Source: JBOFSR01 sp051651645
GTDB lineage: Bacteria; Spirochaetota; Spirochaetia; Treponematales; Treponemataceae
NCBI GenBank assembly: GCA_051651645.1
Contig: JBOFSR010000016.1
Coordinates: forward strand, 1-56,993
Direction of reading: 5' to 3'
Length of the DNA stretch: 56,993 nucleotides
Shown here in pieces: positions 25,319 to 34,139 of this stretch. Below the pieces are notes generated by a model that was given only the letters and a program-made list of their open reading frames with translations, did not search any database and was not told where the DNA came from. A program made the position numbers and the translations under genes. How positions within the stretch are numbered: position 1 is the stretch's first letter; every line of letters starts with the position of its first letter.

Positions 25319-28179
25319 TTATTTGTTTGCTTCCAGTTTTTTTCATCCCACATATCTCCTTCAACCTCGTATGTTGTGTATAAGTATTTTTTTCGAGGAT
25401 GACGGGGAAAGCTAGCGTGAACAGAAGATAAATGTTGTCGAATATCTTTATTTGGGACATCTTCTTGTTCAAAAATATCTTTTTTTATTAGATAATAAGC
25501 ATCAGCACTTGTCATTGGATCAGTATTTATATCGAATGATTTTATTGAATTAAAATCCTTAAAAAAAAGAATAGAAAAAGGTTTACCTGGTACGTTAAGA
25601 GGAAAATCATACCCTGCTATTTTTTCTGCAATTCCATCATGATCTGAAGCAATTACAATTTTTGTGTTATCATAAATACCATTATTTTTGAGCCAATCAA
25701 TATATTCTGCAAGATATTTCATTATGTGTTCTGCTGTATAAAGTTGAAGCTGCTCTTGGTCTGTAGTAACCAGTTCATTTTCTTTTAGATTCCAAGGAAA
25801 GTGAGAAAGCATACTATAAAAAAATTTAAAAGTCTGTTTTTCTGCATTTATATTTGCAAATTCGGTATTCATTTTTAGCATGGCAAGATCTTTATACGTG
25901 GTATTATTGGTGTTAATACTTTTTGCACTTCCAAGCCACGTTCCATTTTGATAAATATAAGATCGTAAAAAATGTGGTACAATATTGAAAAGAGAGACTG
26001 ATAAAAAAAAGGGATGATATTTGAGTATTTTTGATTGCTCATTACTGGAACTGAAATCCTTGTAAAAAGATGAGAGTTTAGGGTTTAGGTTAAGTAAAAG
26101 CACATTTTTTTTATCTTTGATTTTGCTATAAAAATAGTTGCTACCCATAAAAGCACCTTGATCAGGATAGTTAAGTGCAACTGAAAAACCTTTTTTGGAG
26201 AATAGGTTAGGCAGTTGAGTGAATGCGTTATTTACTTCGGTGCGAAGAGATTTATTTTTTTTATTTATATTTTGTGGTGTATAATCATATCCACCATATA
26301 TTGAAGGTAATGACAGAACAGTGTTTTCTCCAATTGAAGTTGTGTTTTTATACCATGTAAAACCAGTAAATTTTTCTTTAAGTTCTGGATTTCGATCAAA
26401 AACAACAGGAATATCACGGCTATCAAACATATCAAAAATAAAATACACAATATTCTCTTTTGTTGGATGATACGCAAAGAAGTCGTGGATCTTTTTTTCA
26501 TCATTATTAAGTTGCTCTTGAAGAGCTTTGTCTTGATTAGTGATTACTAGTATGTTAAAGAAAGTAAGAAAAGACAGCGATATAAATAAAATTGATAATC
26601 CTGAAAAAACAAACTGAGTTAATCTGAAGTAAAAAATAGTTGTAAAAAAAATGCTTACAGTAAAAAAAATAAAAATATCGTTTATAAAAGCATTTGGCGA
26701 AAAAAAGTAATTTGTATTTGAAAGAAGAGTAAAATCTAAGGTTCCATAATTCCCTTTGAATATGAATAAGCAAGTTAGGAAAAATATTAAGACTGTGAAT
26801 AAAATAAAGGTCGTTATATTACGAATGAAAGTGCTAGAAAGTTGCCATAATAAGCATATGCACGTAAGGCCTATTATTGCAAAGGGGAAAATTTTTGAGC
26901 AAATTGCCAAAATAGATTCATCAAAATATGAAGGATCAGATTTGTATATAGTTACTGTAGTAAAGAAAAAAAATAAAATGGTCAATAATCCTGTGGTAAG
27001 GAAAAAAGTTTGTGTTGATTTGTTTTGAAAAAAAGATTGGAGAAACTTGTTGAGTTGCTGCTTTCGAAAGATAAAAAATACTGTTGAAAACAGGCCAAAA
27101 AAAATATAAATATATAGAAAAAGGTGGGTAGTTGTTAAAAAAAGAATGCTACGCGTTTCAATTAAATGAATATAAATTATTGCTACAGGGATCCATAAAA
27201 AAAGCAAATATCCTATTTGTATGATTGTTTTTGAAATATTTTGGTTGTTTTTTAAAATAAAAATTAATGATGTAATAATGATTGCAAGTATAAGTGCGAT
27301 AAAAATGCTATCTGGCATGACTACCGATGTTGAAGCTTTTCCCCAGTCGGTAAGGGATTGCTTTAGTAAAAAGGCTGACAAAAAAACTGTGTAAAGGCAG
27401 GTTAATCCACCACTAATTAGAATGATTTTAATGATTTTTTCAGCGATTAAAGGCAGTTTAAAAGGCAGATTTAATATCTTCGTAAGATTCTTTTTTCTAT
27501 CGATGGATTTAATTTCTTTTTCACCTAATTTTACTCTAACAATTAAATTCTGTACAAAAAAGATGAGATTATTTGTTGTCCAAAAGAAGAGTAAGGCACT
27601 GGGGGCGGAATACAAAAGCCATAAAAATCCACCTGCGATGATAAAGGCTTGAGTGCGGTCTTTTATGCTTAGCTTTGGGATGATGAGCGTGGTACAAATA
27701 TTTATTGCCGTCATTAAAAAGGGCAAAAAGTTTACTCCCCCGAGCAAACCATCAGGCTTGCTTAAATCGCTGGTAAATAGAAAGCTTTGTCCTTTAAGGG
27801 CTGTGAAGTTGCTAATCATATAGTAGGCACCGAGCAAGAAGGGGAGTTGCAAAATCACGCCAAAGGCACTGCGAATAGCTAAAAATGGATGGTATCGATA
27901 TTTTTTATACAGATTACTCGTTCGTAGTTGTCGTTTTGAGCCGTCGGTTTCTTCGGCTTTGATTTTGTCAAGCTTTGGTTTGATCAGGGCAGAGAGTTGT
28001 TTTTCTTTATGCTGAGCTTTTACGGCAAGTCGTCCAAGTGGAAGATAGCCAATCGCTGCAAGGCACGAAAGTACAATCAGACCAACGCCGTAATTGCCTG
28101 TAATTGTGTAGCATAGGCTGTAAACAAAATGATATATCAATTCCAACGGATAAATAAACATTGCGTATAACGGATTCAT
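25315..28179 (-). CDS. YidC-like/sulfatase-like fusion membrane protein, copy 1
   Basis: This protein has 954 residues. Residues 1-220 match the conserved YidC/Oxa1 core: a first span GNYGVGLIVL, the long basic cytoplasmic hairpin (50-103), LQLPFLLGAYY, FLPFLMTAIN and a last span with LLFFWTTNNLI. The position of the usual insertase arginine is Ala42. Residues 235-545 hold about ten further spans with the shared motif FKGNYGTLD (474-482). Residues 575-880 are a periplasmic alkaline-phosphatase/sulfatase-type domain of LtaS kind: metal-ligand Asp583 (FIFDMF), candidate nucleophile Thr620 before LSLPSIYGG, LSH with His792, and SDH at 845-847. Unlike the other copies, it has FDSRD after the metal loop and Phe868 where they have His. 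Its substrate is unknown. It overlaps the helicase gene. Confidence 0.85.
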   Translation of the reverse strand: MNPLYAMFIYPLELIYHFVYSLCYTITGNYGVGLIVLSCLAAIGYLPLGRLAVKAQHKEKQLSALIKPKLDKIKAEETDGSKRQLRTSNLYKKYRYHPFLAIRSAFGVILQLPFLLGAYYMISNFTALKGQSFLFTSDLSKPDGLLGGVNFLPFLMTAINICTTLIIPKLSIKDRTQAFIIAGGFLWLLYSAPSALLFFWTTNNLIFFVQNLIVRVKLGEKEIKSIDRKKNLTKILNLPFKLPLIAEKIIKIILISGGLTCLYTVFLSAFLLKQSLTDWGKASTSVVMPDSIFIALILAIIITSLIFILKNNQNISKTIIQIGYLLFLWIPVAIIYIHLIETRSILFLTTTHLFLYIYIFFGLFSTVFFIFRKQQLNKFLQSFFQNKSTQTFFLTTGLLTILFFFFTTVTIYKSDPSYFDESILAICSKIFPFAIIGLTCICLLWQLSSTFIRNITTFILFTVLIFFLTCLFIFKGNYGTLDFTLLSNTNYFFSPNAFINDIFIFFTVSIFFTTIFYFRLTQFVFSGLSILFISLSFLTFFNILVITNQDKALQEQLNNDEKKIHDFFAYHPTKENIVYFIFDMFDSRDIPVVFDRNPELKEKFTGFTWYKNTTSIGENTVLSLPSIYGGYDYTPQNINKKNKSLRTEVNNAFTQLPNLFSKKGFSVALNYPDQGAFMGSNYFYSKIKDKKNVLLLNLNPKLSSFYKDFSSSNEQSKILKYHPFFLSVSLFNIVPHFLRSYIYQNGTWLGSAKSINTNNTTYKDLAMLKMNTEFANINAEKQTFKFFYSMLSHFPWNLKENELVTTDQEQLQLYTAEHIMKYLAEYIDWLKNNGIYDNTKIVIASDHDGIAEKIAGYDFPLNVPGKPFSILFFKDFNSIKSFDINTDPMTSADAYYLIKKDIFEQEDVPNKDIRQHLSSVHASFPRHPRKKYLYTTYEVEGDMWDEKNWKQTNK

Positions 28180-28214
28180 AACCTAAGACTACCAGCATTA
28201 CTAAAAAAAATCAA
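27510..28214 (-). repeat. Tandem repeat unit, copy 1 (promoter plus YidC-like 5' region)
   Basis: About 705 bp covering the promoter and the first roughly 223 codons recur at 30451-31155 and 33392-34096. By eye the differences are scattered single bases, mostly silent. Similarity drops abruptly after the GEKE or corresponding codons. Confidence 0.85.
28186..28214 (-). promoter_or_regulatory. Fusion copy 1 promoter, predicted leaderless
   Basis: On the minus strand, TTGATT (28214-28209) and TAGTCT (28191-28186) are 17 bp apart, with TGG in front of the -10 (extended -10). The seventh base after it is the A of the ATG (28179). The same element precedes all three copies. Confidence 0.6.
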
Positions 28215-28234
28215 TGAGTTGTCATAAAGCGAAA

Positions 28235-31120
28235 TCACTTCACTTCTTCAACTAATTTCCAATTTTCTTTGGTGAACATGGTGCCTTCAACCTCATATGA
28301 TTTACAATAAGTATTTCCTTGCGTGTGATTTTTGAAATTCCAATCACATAAAAAATGTTGTCGTTTTTCTTTTGAGTTATTGTTGTCCGAAAAAAAATCT
28401 TTTCGTGCCAAGTAATAGGTATCAGCATTTGTCATTAATTCTTGAGAAATTTTTAATTTTCCCAGTTCCTTAAAATCTTTTACCAGAAGTAGAGCATGTG
28501 GCCTTCCTTGAATAGGGCTTTGACTAAAGGTTGTTAATTCTTGGGGGATTTCGTTCCAAAATGTTTTTAATAGCATTTGACTGTCAAAGGAACAATGATC
28601 AGAGGCAATTATTATTCGAGTATTGTCATAAATATTTAAATTTTTTAAGTCTTCAATATAATTAATCATCATATGTAAAATATGCTCTTCGGTAAATAAG
28701 TGTTCAGGGACAATTCCGTTAATCCGCACTTCTTGTCCTTTTGTTTGAGGATAAGGATCTTTGACAATTTTTAAATTATTTTCTTCTAAATGCCAGCTGA
28801 TGTGAGAAAGTTCATTATAGTGAATTTTTAGAGTTGGTGTTTTTGCTGAATCAATTAATTTTTCTTGAAATAGTTTAAATTTTGCAATATTGACAGCTGT
28901 AGTAACGTTTGATACAGCTGATTTAACTAAATCAAGCCAATTTCCATTGTCATATATAAAATAGCGTATTATATGTGGTGTAATGTTGAATAATGAAAGA
29001 ATAAGAAAATATGATTCAAGCTTTTGGGAAAAACTTGTTGATTGAATATAATCTTGGTAAAATGATGAATAAATGGGATTAACTTCTGCTAATAAGATAT
29101 TTTCTTTGTTTTTTATATTTTTATAAAAAAATTCTACCCCCATAAAGTCAGAGGGATTATTTAGTGATACAAAAAAACCTTTTTCTGCAAAGCTTTCGGG
29201 CAATTTTGTATAAGACTGATTTGCTTCCTCAAAAATATTGCCTCGCTCAAGCATTTTGTTATGCGTGTAGTCATACCCAGCGTACATAGAGGGTGCACTT
29301 GATAGAGTTGCTTGACTGGCGGCAAGGGTATCAGGATACCACGTAAAACCATCTAAGCCATCCCAAAAGTTTGGGTTTCTCTCCAATAACTGCTCCATGT
29401 GTCCGCCAGTAAACATATCAAAAATAAAAATGAGAATATTGGGTTCTGTTTTGCTTAATCCGTAATATTGATCAAAGTTGATATCGTTACTCGACGTAAA
29501 ATTTTGGCTTATATTATCTTTTTTTATACCCTTTATTATAGAGTATGTAGTCATGAAGCTTATAGAGACAAAAAAGAATATGAAAACTAAAATTATCTTA
29601 TCAATAATTTTATGGAAAAGCGAATAAATGACTATAATCCATGCAATGGAAAAACAGAGCACATCAAATAAAATATTTTTTGGAATATAAAACTTAGGGT
29701 TTGACAAAAGTATTAAATCCAATGCCCCATAGTTCCCTTTAAAAACAAAGAAATATAATAAGGACGTTGTTGTTACAAAAAAGAATATTGTTAAAAAACA
29801 GTATTTTGCAAGCGGCGGTAAAATAACATATAAGCCGATTAAAAAAAACAAAAAACATACCAAAAAAGGAAGGATTTTTGCAAGAGCAGAAAAAATGCTG
29901 TAGGAAAAATAGCTTGAATCTGACTCGTATAATAACGCAATGTTATAAACAAAAAAAATTGTGATAAAAACAAGCAGGCATGAAATGAATAATTGGTGAG
30001 ATGTTTTTTTGAAAATATCTGTTAATTTGATTTTTAGTTTTTCTAAATCTTGTGTTAATAAAAAAATTAAAGCATTAGTGATAAAAAGTATTGAATAAAA
30101 AAGAAAATTCCAACGACGAAATATAAAAAGACGATTTGTTTTGATAATAAAAATACATAAAAATAAGGCTGGAAGTAATATTAAAAATATTTTAAGTGAC
30201 TTGTGTAGTTGAAGCTTTAAACTTGGATTATTTTTTCGTATTTTTGAAATAGCGTAAGTTATAATCCATACAGAAAATAATAAAATAATAAAATCAGGAA
30301 TAAGAGGGAGGTATCCAAAATCGAAATTATCGCGTTGAAAATAGAAAAAACTTTTTAGTGTTAAAACAAGTATATATATAGAATAAAAAAGAATTCCAAT
30401 TAAAATAGTTTTAATCCCTTGTGTTTGGACAAGCTTAAATTGATAAAAAGAAGACTCTTTTTCACCTAATTTTATTCTAGTAATCAAATTCTGTACCAAA
30501 AAGATGAGATTGTTTGTTGTCCAAAAGAATAGTAAAGCACTGGGGGCAGAATATAAAAGCCATAAAAATCCGCCTGCAATGATAAAGGCTTGGGTGCGGT
30601 CTTTTATGCTTAGTTTTGGGGTGATGAGCGTCGTGCAAATATTTATTGCCGTCATCAAAAAGGGCAAAAAGTTTACGCCCCCTAATAATCCATCAGGCTT
30701 GCTTAAATCGCTGATGAATAGAAAATTTTGTCCCTCAAGGGCTGTAAAGTTGCTAATCATATAGTAGGCTCCGAGCAAGAAGGGGAGCTGCAAAATCACA
30801 CCAAAGGCACTGCGGATAGCTAAAAATGGATGATAGCGATATTTTTTATATAGATTGCTCGTTCGTAATTGTCGCTTTGAGCCGTCGGTTTCTTCGGTTT
30901 TGATTTTGTCAAGCTTTGGTTTGAGTAAGGCGGAGAGTTGTTTTTCTTTGTGTTGAGCTTTTACGGCAAGCCGGCCAAGAGGAAGATAGCCAATCGCTGC
31001 AAGGCAAGAAAGGACAATCAGCCCAACGCCGTAATTGCCTGTAATTGTGTAGCATAGGCTGTAAATAAAATGGTATATCAATTCCAACGGATAAATAAAC
31101 ATTGCGTATAACGGATTCAT
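28235..31120 (-). CDS. YidC-like/sulfatase-like fusion membrane protein, copy 2
   Basis: This protein has 961 residues and the same layout as its neighbours. Residues 1-223 are a YidC/Oxa1-like core almost identical to the other copies, again with Ala42 in place of arginine. Residues 235-535 form a diverged multi-span region with FKGNYGALD (460-468). The catalytic domain has metal Asp568 (FIFDMF, then TGGHME), candidate nucleophile Thr605 before LSSAPSMYAGYDYT, LSH with His773, SDH with Asp841/His842, and GRPH with His875. By analogy with LtaS/EptA-type enzymes it could transfer a phospho-alcohol head group to a lipid or glycan on the periplasmic face; the actual reaction is not known. It has its own promoter and ends 55 nt before copy 1. 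Confidence 0.85.
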   Translation of the reverse strand: MNPLYAMFIYPLELIYHFIYSLCYTITGNYGVGLIVLSCLAAIGYLPLGRLAVKAQHKEKQLSALLKPKLDKIKTEETDGSKRQLRTSNLYKKYRYHPFLAIRSAFGVILQLPFLLGAYYMISNFTALEGQNFLFISDLSKPDGLLGGVNFLPFLMTAINICTTLITPKLSIKDRTQAFIIAGGFLWLLYSAPSALLFFWTTNNLIFLVQNLITRIKLGEKESSFYQFKLVQTQGIKTILIGILFYSIYILVLTLKSFFYFQRDNFDFGYLPLIPDFIILLFSVWIITYAISKIRKNNPSLKLQLHKSLKIFLILLPALFLCIFIIKTNRLFIFRRWNFLFYSILFITNALIFLLTQDLEKLKIKLTDIFKKTSHQLFISCLLVFITIFFVYNIALLYESDSSYFSYSIFSALAKILPFLVCFLFFLIGLYVILPPLAKYCFLTIFFFVTTTSLLYFFVFKGNYGALDLILLSNPKFYIPKNILFDVLCFSIAWIIVIYSLFHKIIDKIILVFIFFFVSISFMTTYSIIKGIKKDNISQNFTSSNDINFDQYYGLSKTEPNILIFIFDMFTGGHMEQLLERNPNFWDGLDGFTWYPDTLAASQATLSSAPSMYAGYDYTHNKMLERGNIFEEANQSYTKLPESFAEKGFFVSLNNPSDFMGVEFFYKNIKNKENILLAEVNPIYSSFYQDYIQSTSFSQKLESYFLILSLFNITPHIIRYFIYDNGNWLDLVKSAVSNVTTAVNIAKFKLFQEKLIDSAKTPTLKIHYNELSHISWHLEENNLKIVKDPYPQTKGQEVRINGIVPEHLFTEEHILHMMINYIEDLKNLNIYDNTRIIIASDHCSFDSQMLLKTFWNEIPQELTTFSQSPIQGRPHALLLVKDFKELGKLKISQELMTNADTYYLARKDFFSDNNNSKEKRQHFLCDWNFKNHTQGNTYCKSYEVEGTMFTKENWKLVEEVK

Positions 31121-31155
31121 AACGTAAGACTACCAGTATTGCTAAAAAAAATCAA
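30451..31155 (-). repeat. Tandem repeat unit, copy 2
   Basis: This is the second copy of the promoter-plus-YidC-like repeat. A further block shared only with copy 3 covers the start of the catalytic domain, from about 29330 to 29460 here and 32260 to 32400 there. Confidence 0.85.
31127..31155 (-). promoter_or_regulatory. Fusion copy 2 promoter, predicted leaderless, overlapping copy 3 stop
   Basis: TTGATT (31155-31150) and TAGTCT (31132-31127) are 17 bp apart on the minus strand, with an extended TGG. The A of the ATG (31120) is seven bases on. The -35 box contains the TGA stop of copy 3. Confidence 0.6.
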
Positions 31156-34061
31156 TGAGTTTTCTTTTTGATACCCTCACTTAAATCCCAGTTTTTTAAA
31201 TTAAACATTGAGCCTTTTACTGCAAACTTTTGATATGAAAATTTTTTTTCATTCCTGCTTGGGGCAATGGTATCTGCGACATAGTGATAGCGGATAGAAT
31301 TATCTTGTTTCTGTTCGGGAAAAATATCTTTTTGAGCCAAGTAATATGTATCTGCTGTTGTCATTAGGTCAGTAGAAATTTCTAATTTACCTTGCGTATT
31401 AAAATCCTTAAATAGTAGAAGCCCATGTGGACGGCCAGGATATACTTGCTCCGTATACAGCTCAGCTACAGGGCTTATATTTCCGCCAAGTTTTTTTTGT
31501 AACATTACACTATCTGCCCAGCAGTGGTCAGAAGTAATAATGATCTTTGTATTATTATAAACGCCAAGCTGTTTTAGTTTTTCAATATATTCTACTGCAA
31601 AGTTTATTATATGCTCTTCTGTATAAAGATGTGATGGCACAATACCATTTATGGTTGTCCAGTCACTCGTTTTTGTAGGATTTTGTACAATTTTTAACTC
31701 TTTTTCTTTCAAATAGAAAGGAACATGGGATAATTCATTATAATGAATTTTTAGAGTTGGCTTTTGTCTTGTTGTGTTAGCTTGCTCTGCAAACATTTTT
31801 ATGGAAGATATTTTTTGTAGTGTTTGAGTGATTGTATTTACATCTTTTGTGATACCAAGCCATTTTCCTTGATTGTATAAATAATGCTTCATTGTATGTG
31901 GTATTATGCTGAATGCTGAGGTCGTTAAAAACAAAGCCGTTGAATTATTACTAATAGTTTCCATAAACAGATATTCTTTGTAAAACTGAGATAAAGATAT
32001 ATCAGGATCTAGCAGCAAAACATTATCTGGTTTAGCAATTTTTTTGTAGAAAAAAGCATCGTCTAAAAAATATGCAGGCGTGTTGAGAGTAACTTCAAAA
32101 TCTATGTCGCTAAATTGATTAGGGAGCTCTGTATATGCGGCATTGATTTCCTTTATGAGAAAATTTTTTCGGCTGTTTATAGCTTCTGGAGTATAATTAT
32201 ATCCACCATAGATAGATGGAAGACTTGTTGCTGTATATTGACTCAGTGCAACGGTATCAGGATACCACGTAAAACCATCTAAGTCATTCCAAAAGTTTGA
32301 GTTTCTCTCTAGCAGTTCTTCCATGTGTCCGCCAGTAAACATGTCAAAAATAAAAATGATTACATTTGGTTCTGTTTTACTAAGTCCATAATACTGTTCG
32401 AGCAATTTCTCTGTTTGTTCATCTGTGACGACTTCTGTTGTTGGAGTGGTTTTCTTTTTTTGCGGTATGCTTACAAACGTCGTTATGACAATCGTTGCTA
32501 CAAGAAATAAAAGAGCTGCATTGTTATATTTTTCTATCATCTTATATTTGTAAAGCAGTACAAGAGTAGTACTTGCTATAAAAAAAGCAATCATATCCAT
32601 TGCAAACTGATTAAGTGTAAAAAATACAGGATTTGATAAGAGGTTTAAATCTAATGCACCATAATTTCCCTTAAAAATAAAGAGATTAAGTAAGCTCAAA
32701 AAAAGGCTAAAAATAACCACGCTAGTTGTAATATATTTCCAGTACTGATTAAGAAAATAATAAATTAAAGTGATGCATCCAAAACACACGAGTGCTAGGG
32801 GGAATATTTTACTGTATGCGGTAAAAAGACTATCGGTAAAGTAGCTTGCATCAGATTTATAAAACATCGCAACATGATAAAAAAAGAATAGAATAAAAAG
32901 TATTGCAAGGCTCGTAAAAAAAGGTTTATGTGTTTTTTTGTGAAAAATAGTATTAAAAAAGGCTGTTATTTTTTTTGTATCAATTGAAATAAGAATGAGA
33001 AAAAAATTTGTCAAAAAAATAAGTGTATAAAGCCCATAGTTTATTGCACCCATGAGTAACAATTTATCATTTTTTACAAGGTGTCTAAAAAAGTAGAAGC
33101 TTGGAGTCCACAGCATCAAGACGGATATAATTTTAACGCTTGCAAAAAAAATCTTATTATGTGATTTTGTTTGTATAATAATTTTCCAAACTGCCCAAAA
33201 GGTTATGCAAATAGATATATAAGCTAAGGCGATTTCGATAGATAGGTTAAGTATAAAAGGCTTTAATACGATTTCTTTGAGCTCCATGTATTTTTTTATA
33301 TAAATAAATGTTGTATACAATCCGTAAATAGACGTAGTCGCTAAAATTGCTTGATTCCATCGTGAGAGTGTTAATTTAACTGGGGGCGTTGTAGGCTCGT
33401 TGTTTTTAGTTTTTATTCTAGCAATTAAATTTTGTACTAAAAAGATGAGATTATTTGTTGTCCAAAAAAATAGTAAGGCACTGGGGGCGGAATACAAAAG
33501 CCACAAAAATCCTCCTGCGATGATAAAGGCTTGTGTGCGGTCTTTTATGCTTAGTTTTGGGGTGGTGAGCGTGGTACAAATATTTATTGCCGTCATTAAA
33601 AACGGTAAAAAGTTTACGCCTCCTAATAATCCATCAGGCTTGTTTAAATCGCTGATGAACAGAAAGCTTTGTCCCTCAAGGGCAGTAAAGTTGCTAATCA
33701 TATAGTAGGCACCGAGTAAGAAGGGGAGTTGTAAAATCACGCCAAAGGCACTACGGATAGCTAAAAATGGATGATAACGATATTTTTTGTATAGATTGCT
33801 CGTTCGTAATTGCCGTTTTGAGCCGTCGGTTTCTTCGGCTTTGATTTTGTCAAGCTTTGGTTTGAGTAAGGCCGAGAGTTGTTTTTCTTTGTGCTGAGCT
33901 TTTAAGGCAAGTCGTCCTAGCGGAAGATAGCCAATTGCGGCAAGGCACGAAAGTACAATCAGACCAACGCCGTAATTGCCTGTAATTGTGTAGCATAGGC
34001 TGTAAACAAAATGATAAACCAATTCCAACGGATAAATAAACATTGCGTATAACGGATTCAT
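31152..34061 (-). CDS. YidC-like/sulfatase-like fusion membrane protein, copy 3
   Basis: This protein has 969 residues and is the first of the tandem in transcription order. Its YidC/Oxa1-like core (1-216) nearly matches the other copies and has Ala42 at the insertase-arginine position. Its membrane middle (235-535) is unlike copies 1 and 2 except for short motifs (FKGNYGALD at 463-471, YKSDASYF near 401). A low-complexity linker (535-552) leads to the catalytic domain: Asp573 (FIFDMFTGGHME), Thr610 before SLPSIYGGYNYT, His779 (ELSH), Asp845/His846 (SDH) and His879 (GRPH). All key residues of the fold are kept. It follows hydE after 78 nt that contain its own promoter. Confidence 0.85.
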   Translation of the reverse strand: MNPLYAMFIYPLELVYHFVYSLCYTITGNYGVGLIVLSCLAAIGYLPLGRLALKAQHKEKQLSALLKPKLDKIKAEETDGSKRQLRTSNLYKKYRYHPFLAIRSAFGVILQLPFLLGAYYMISNFTALEGQSFLFISDLNKPDGLLGGVNFLPFLMTAINICTTLTTPKLSIKDRTQAFIIAGGFLWLLYSAPSALLFFWTTNNLIFLVQNLIARIKTKNNEPTTPPVKLTLSRWNQAILATTSIYGLYTTFIYIKKYMELKEIVLKPFILNLSIEIALAYISICITFWAVWKIIIQTKSHNKIFFASVKIISVLMLWTPSFYFFRHLVKNDKLLLMGAINYGLYTLIFLTNFFLILISIDTKKITAFFNTIFHKKTHKPFFTSLAILFILFFFYHVAMFYKSDASYFTDSLFTAYSKIFPLALVCFGCITLIYYFLNQYWKYITTSVVIFSLFLSLLNLFIFKGNYGALDLNLLSNPVFFTLNQFAMDMIAFFIASTTLVLLYKYKMIEKYNNAALLFLVATIVITTFVSIPQKKKTTPTTEVVTDEQTEKLLEQYYGLSKTEPNVIIFIFDMFTGGHMEELLERNSNFWNDLDGFTWYPDTVALSQYTATSLPSIYGGYNYTPEAINSRKNFLIKEINAAYTELPNQFSDIDFEVTLNTPAYFLDDAFFYKKIAKPDNVLLLDPDISLSQFYKEYLFMETISNNSTALFLTTSAFSIIPHTMKHYLYNQGKWLGITKDVNTITQTLQKISSIKMFAEQANTTRQKPTLKIHYNELSHVPFYLKEKELKIVQNPTKTSDWTTINGIVPSHLYTEEHIINFAVEYIEKLKQLGVYNNTKIIITSDHCWADSVMLQKKLGGNISPVAELYTEQVYPGRPHGLLLFKDFNTQGKLEISTDLMTTADTYYLAQKDIFPEQKQDNSIRYHYVADTIAPSRNEKKFSYQKFAVKGSMFNLKNWDLSEGIKKKTH

Positions 34062-34096
34062 AGCCTAATACTACCAGCATTATTAAAAAAAATCAA
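33392..34096 (-). repeat. Tandem repeat unit, copy 3
   Basis: This is the third copy of the promoter-plus-YidC-like repeat. Its right edge is the -35 box; upstream of it the sequence is unrelated to the other copies. Confidence 0.85.
34068..34096 (-). promoter_or_regulatory. Fusion copy 3 promoter, predicted leaderless
   Basis: TTGATT (34096-34091) and TAGTAT (34073-34068) are 17 bp apart on the minus strand, with an extended TGG. The seventh base after the -10 is the A of the ATG (34061). Confidence 0.6.
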
Positions 34097-34139
34097 CTCA
34101 CGTGGTTTTAGAATAACCTATTTCACTGCTTTTTATAAA

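Noticed and set aside
25315..34061. YidC-sulfatase fusions as frameshift or assembly artefacts
   Set aside because: Three separate copies keep the same continuous layout with different middles, intact frames and their own promoters, which an artefact would not produce.
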